A stretch of 64,000 nucleotides of DNA from Pseudomonas botevensis (GTDB lineage: Bacteria; Pseudomonadota; Gammaproteobacteria; Pseudomonadales; Pseudomonadaceae). A program made the translations under genes and the position numbers. The DNA is taken from assembly GCF_019145475.1 (NCBI RefSeq), contig NZ_JAHTKI010000008.1, positions 148,621-212,620 on the forward strand, written 5' to 3'. Below the pieces are notes generated by a model. The model was given only the letters and a program-made list of their open reading frames with translations. It searched no databases and was not told where the DNA came from. Below are positions 63,987 to 64,000 of this stretch, one piece after another; position 1 is the first letter of the stretch; each line of letters begins with the position of its first letter.

Positions 63987-64000
63987 GCCTTCGCGGGCAA
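63987..64000. repeat. Partial REP unit at window edge
   Basis: GCCTTCGCGGGCAA, the start of a REP element cut by the window end. Confidence 0.6.

Overview
The window is a GC-rich, densely packed stretch of chromosome from a Pseudomonas, most likely of the P. fluorescens group. The evidence is a pca (protocatechuate) regulon with PcaR-type operators, a TtgR/EmhR-controlled RND efflux operon with its conserved operator, a XenB-type ene-reductase, chromosomal FosA, an OprD-family porin, OlsBA, and many copies of the Pseudomonas REP hairpin (GTGGGAGCGGGC / TTCGCGGGCAAGC). There are no rRNA or tRNA genes, insertion sequences, prophage genes or CRISPR arrays.

Layout. 1-4.9 kb: a partial trans-aconitate methyltransferase, two tandem PixA/AidA-like genes, an iron-permease-like membrane protein, a DUF4142 protein, a very short KGG stress protein, and a PAS-GAF-GGDEF diguanylate cyclase. 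5-9 kb: a LysE exporter, a block of FosA plus two paralogous secreted proteins of unknown function, then a LysR regulator divergent from a YdcZ-type transporter. 9.1-15 kb: an organic-acid block (MFS transporter, HMG-CoA-lyase-like enzyme, CaiB-type CoA transferase, LysR, iron alcohol dehydrogenase). 15.1-18 kb: the most unusual locus, a SIR2-like DUF4917 gene tail to tail with an AT-richer gene fusing an N-terminal TIR domain to a right-handed beta-helix of regular 46-residue repeats. 18.2-20.6 kb: an XRE-cupin regulator divergent from a class II aldolase and a DapA-like lyase, with a perfect palindrome between them. 20.7-35.4 kb: mixed housekeeping and envelope genes (YegP, PfpI, EamA, methyltransferase, LemA-TPM operon, BglX, ClsB, YceI, serine hydrolase, OlsB-OlsA, AcpH). 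35.4-38.2 kb: ArsR, MFS and XenB behind palindromic operators. 38.3 kb: an orphan AT-richer gene. 39.2-45.9 kb: emhR and emhABC. 46-50 kb: an OprD porin and an SQR-like/DUF1641/methyltransferase operon. 50.1-61.1 kb: the complete lower protocatechuate pathway. 61.7-63.8 kb: a small hypothetical gene and a Pit phosphate transporter.

How genes work together. In the pca region PcaK imports 4-hydroxybenzoate or protocatechuate, PcaHG opens the ring, PcaB, PcaC and PcaD convert the product to 3-oxoadipate, PcaIJ activates it, and PcaF cleaves it to succinyl-CoA and acetyl-CoA. PcaT probably imports 3-oxoadipate. PcaR (IclR family) probably controls them through three paired operator sites. EmhABC is a tripartite drug and solvent pump repressed by EmhR. 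The TIR/SIR2-like pair is the best candidate for an undescribed, possibly NAD-linked defence function, but that function is inferred from folds and motifs only.
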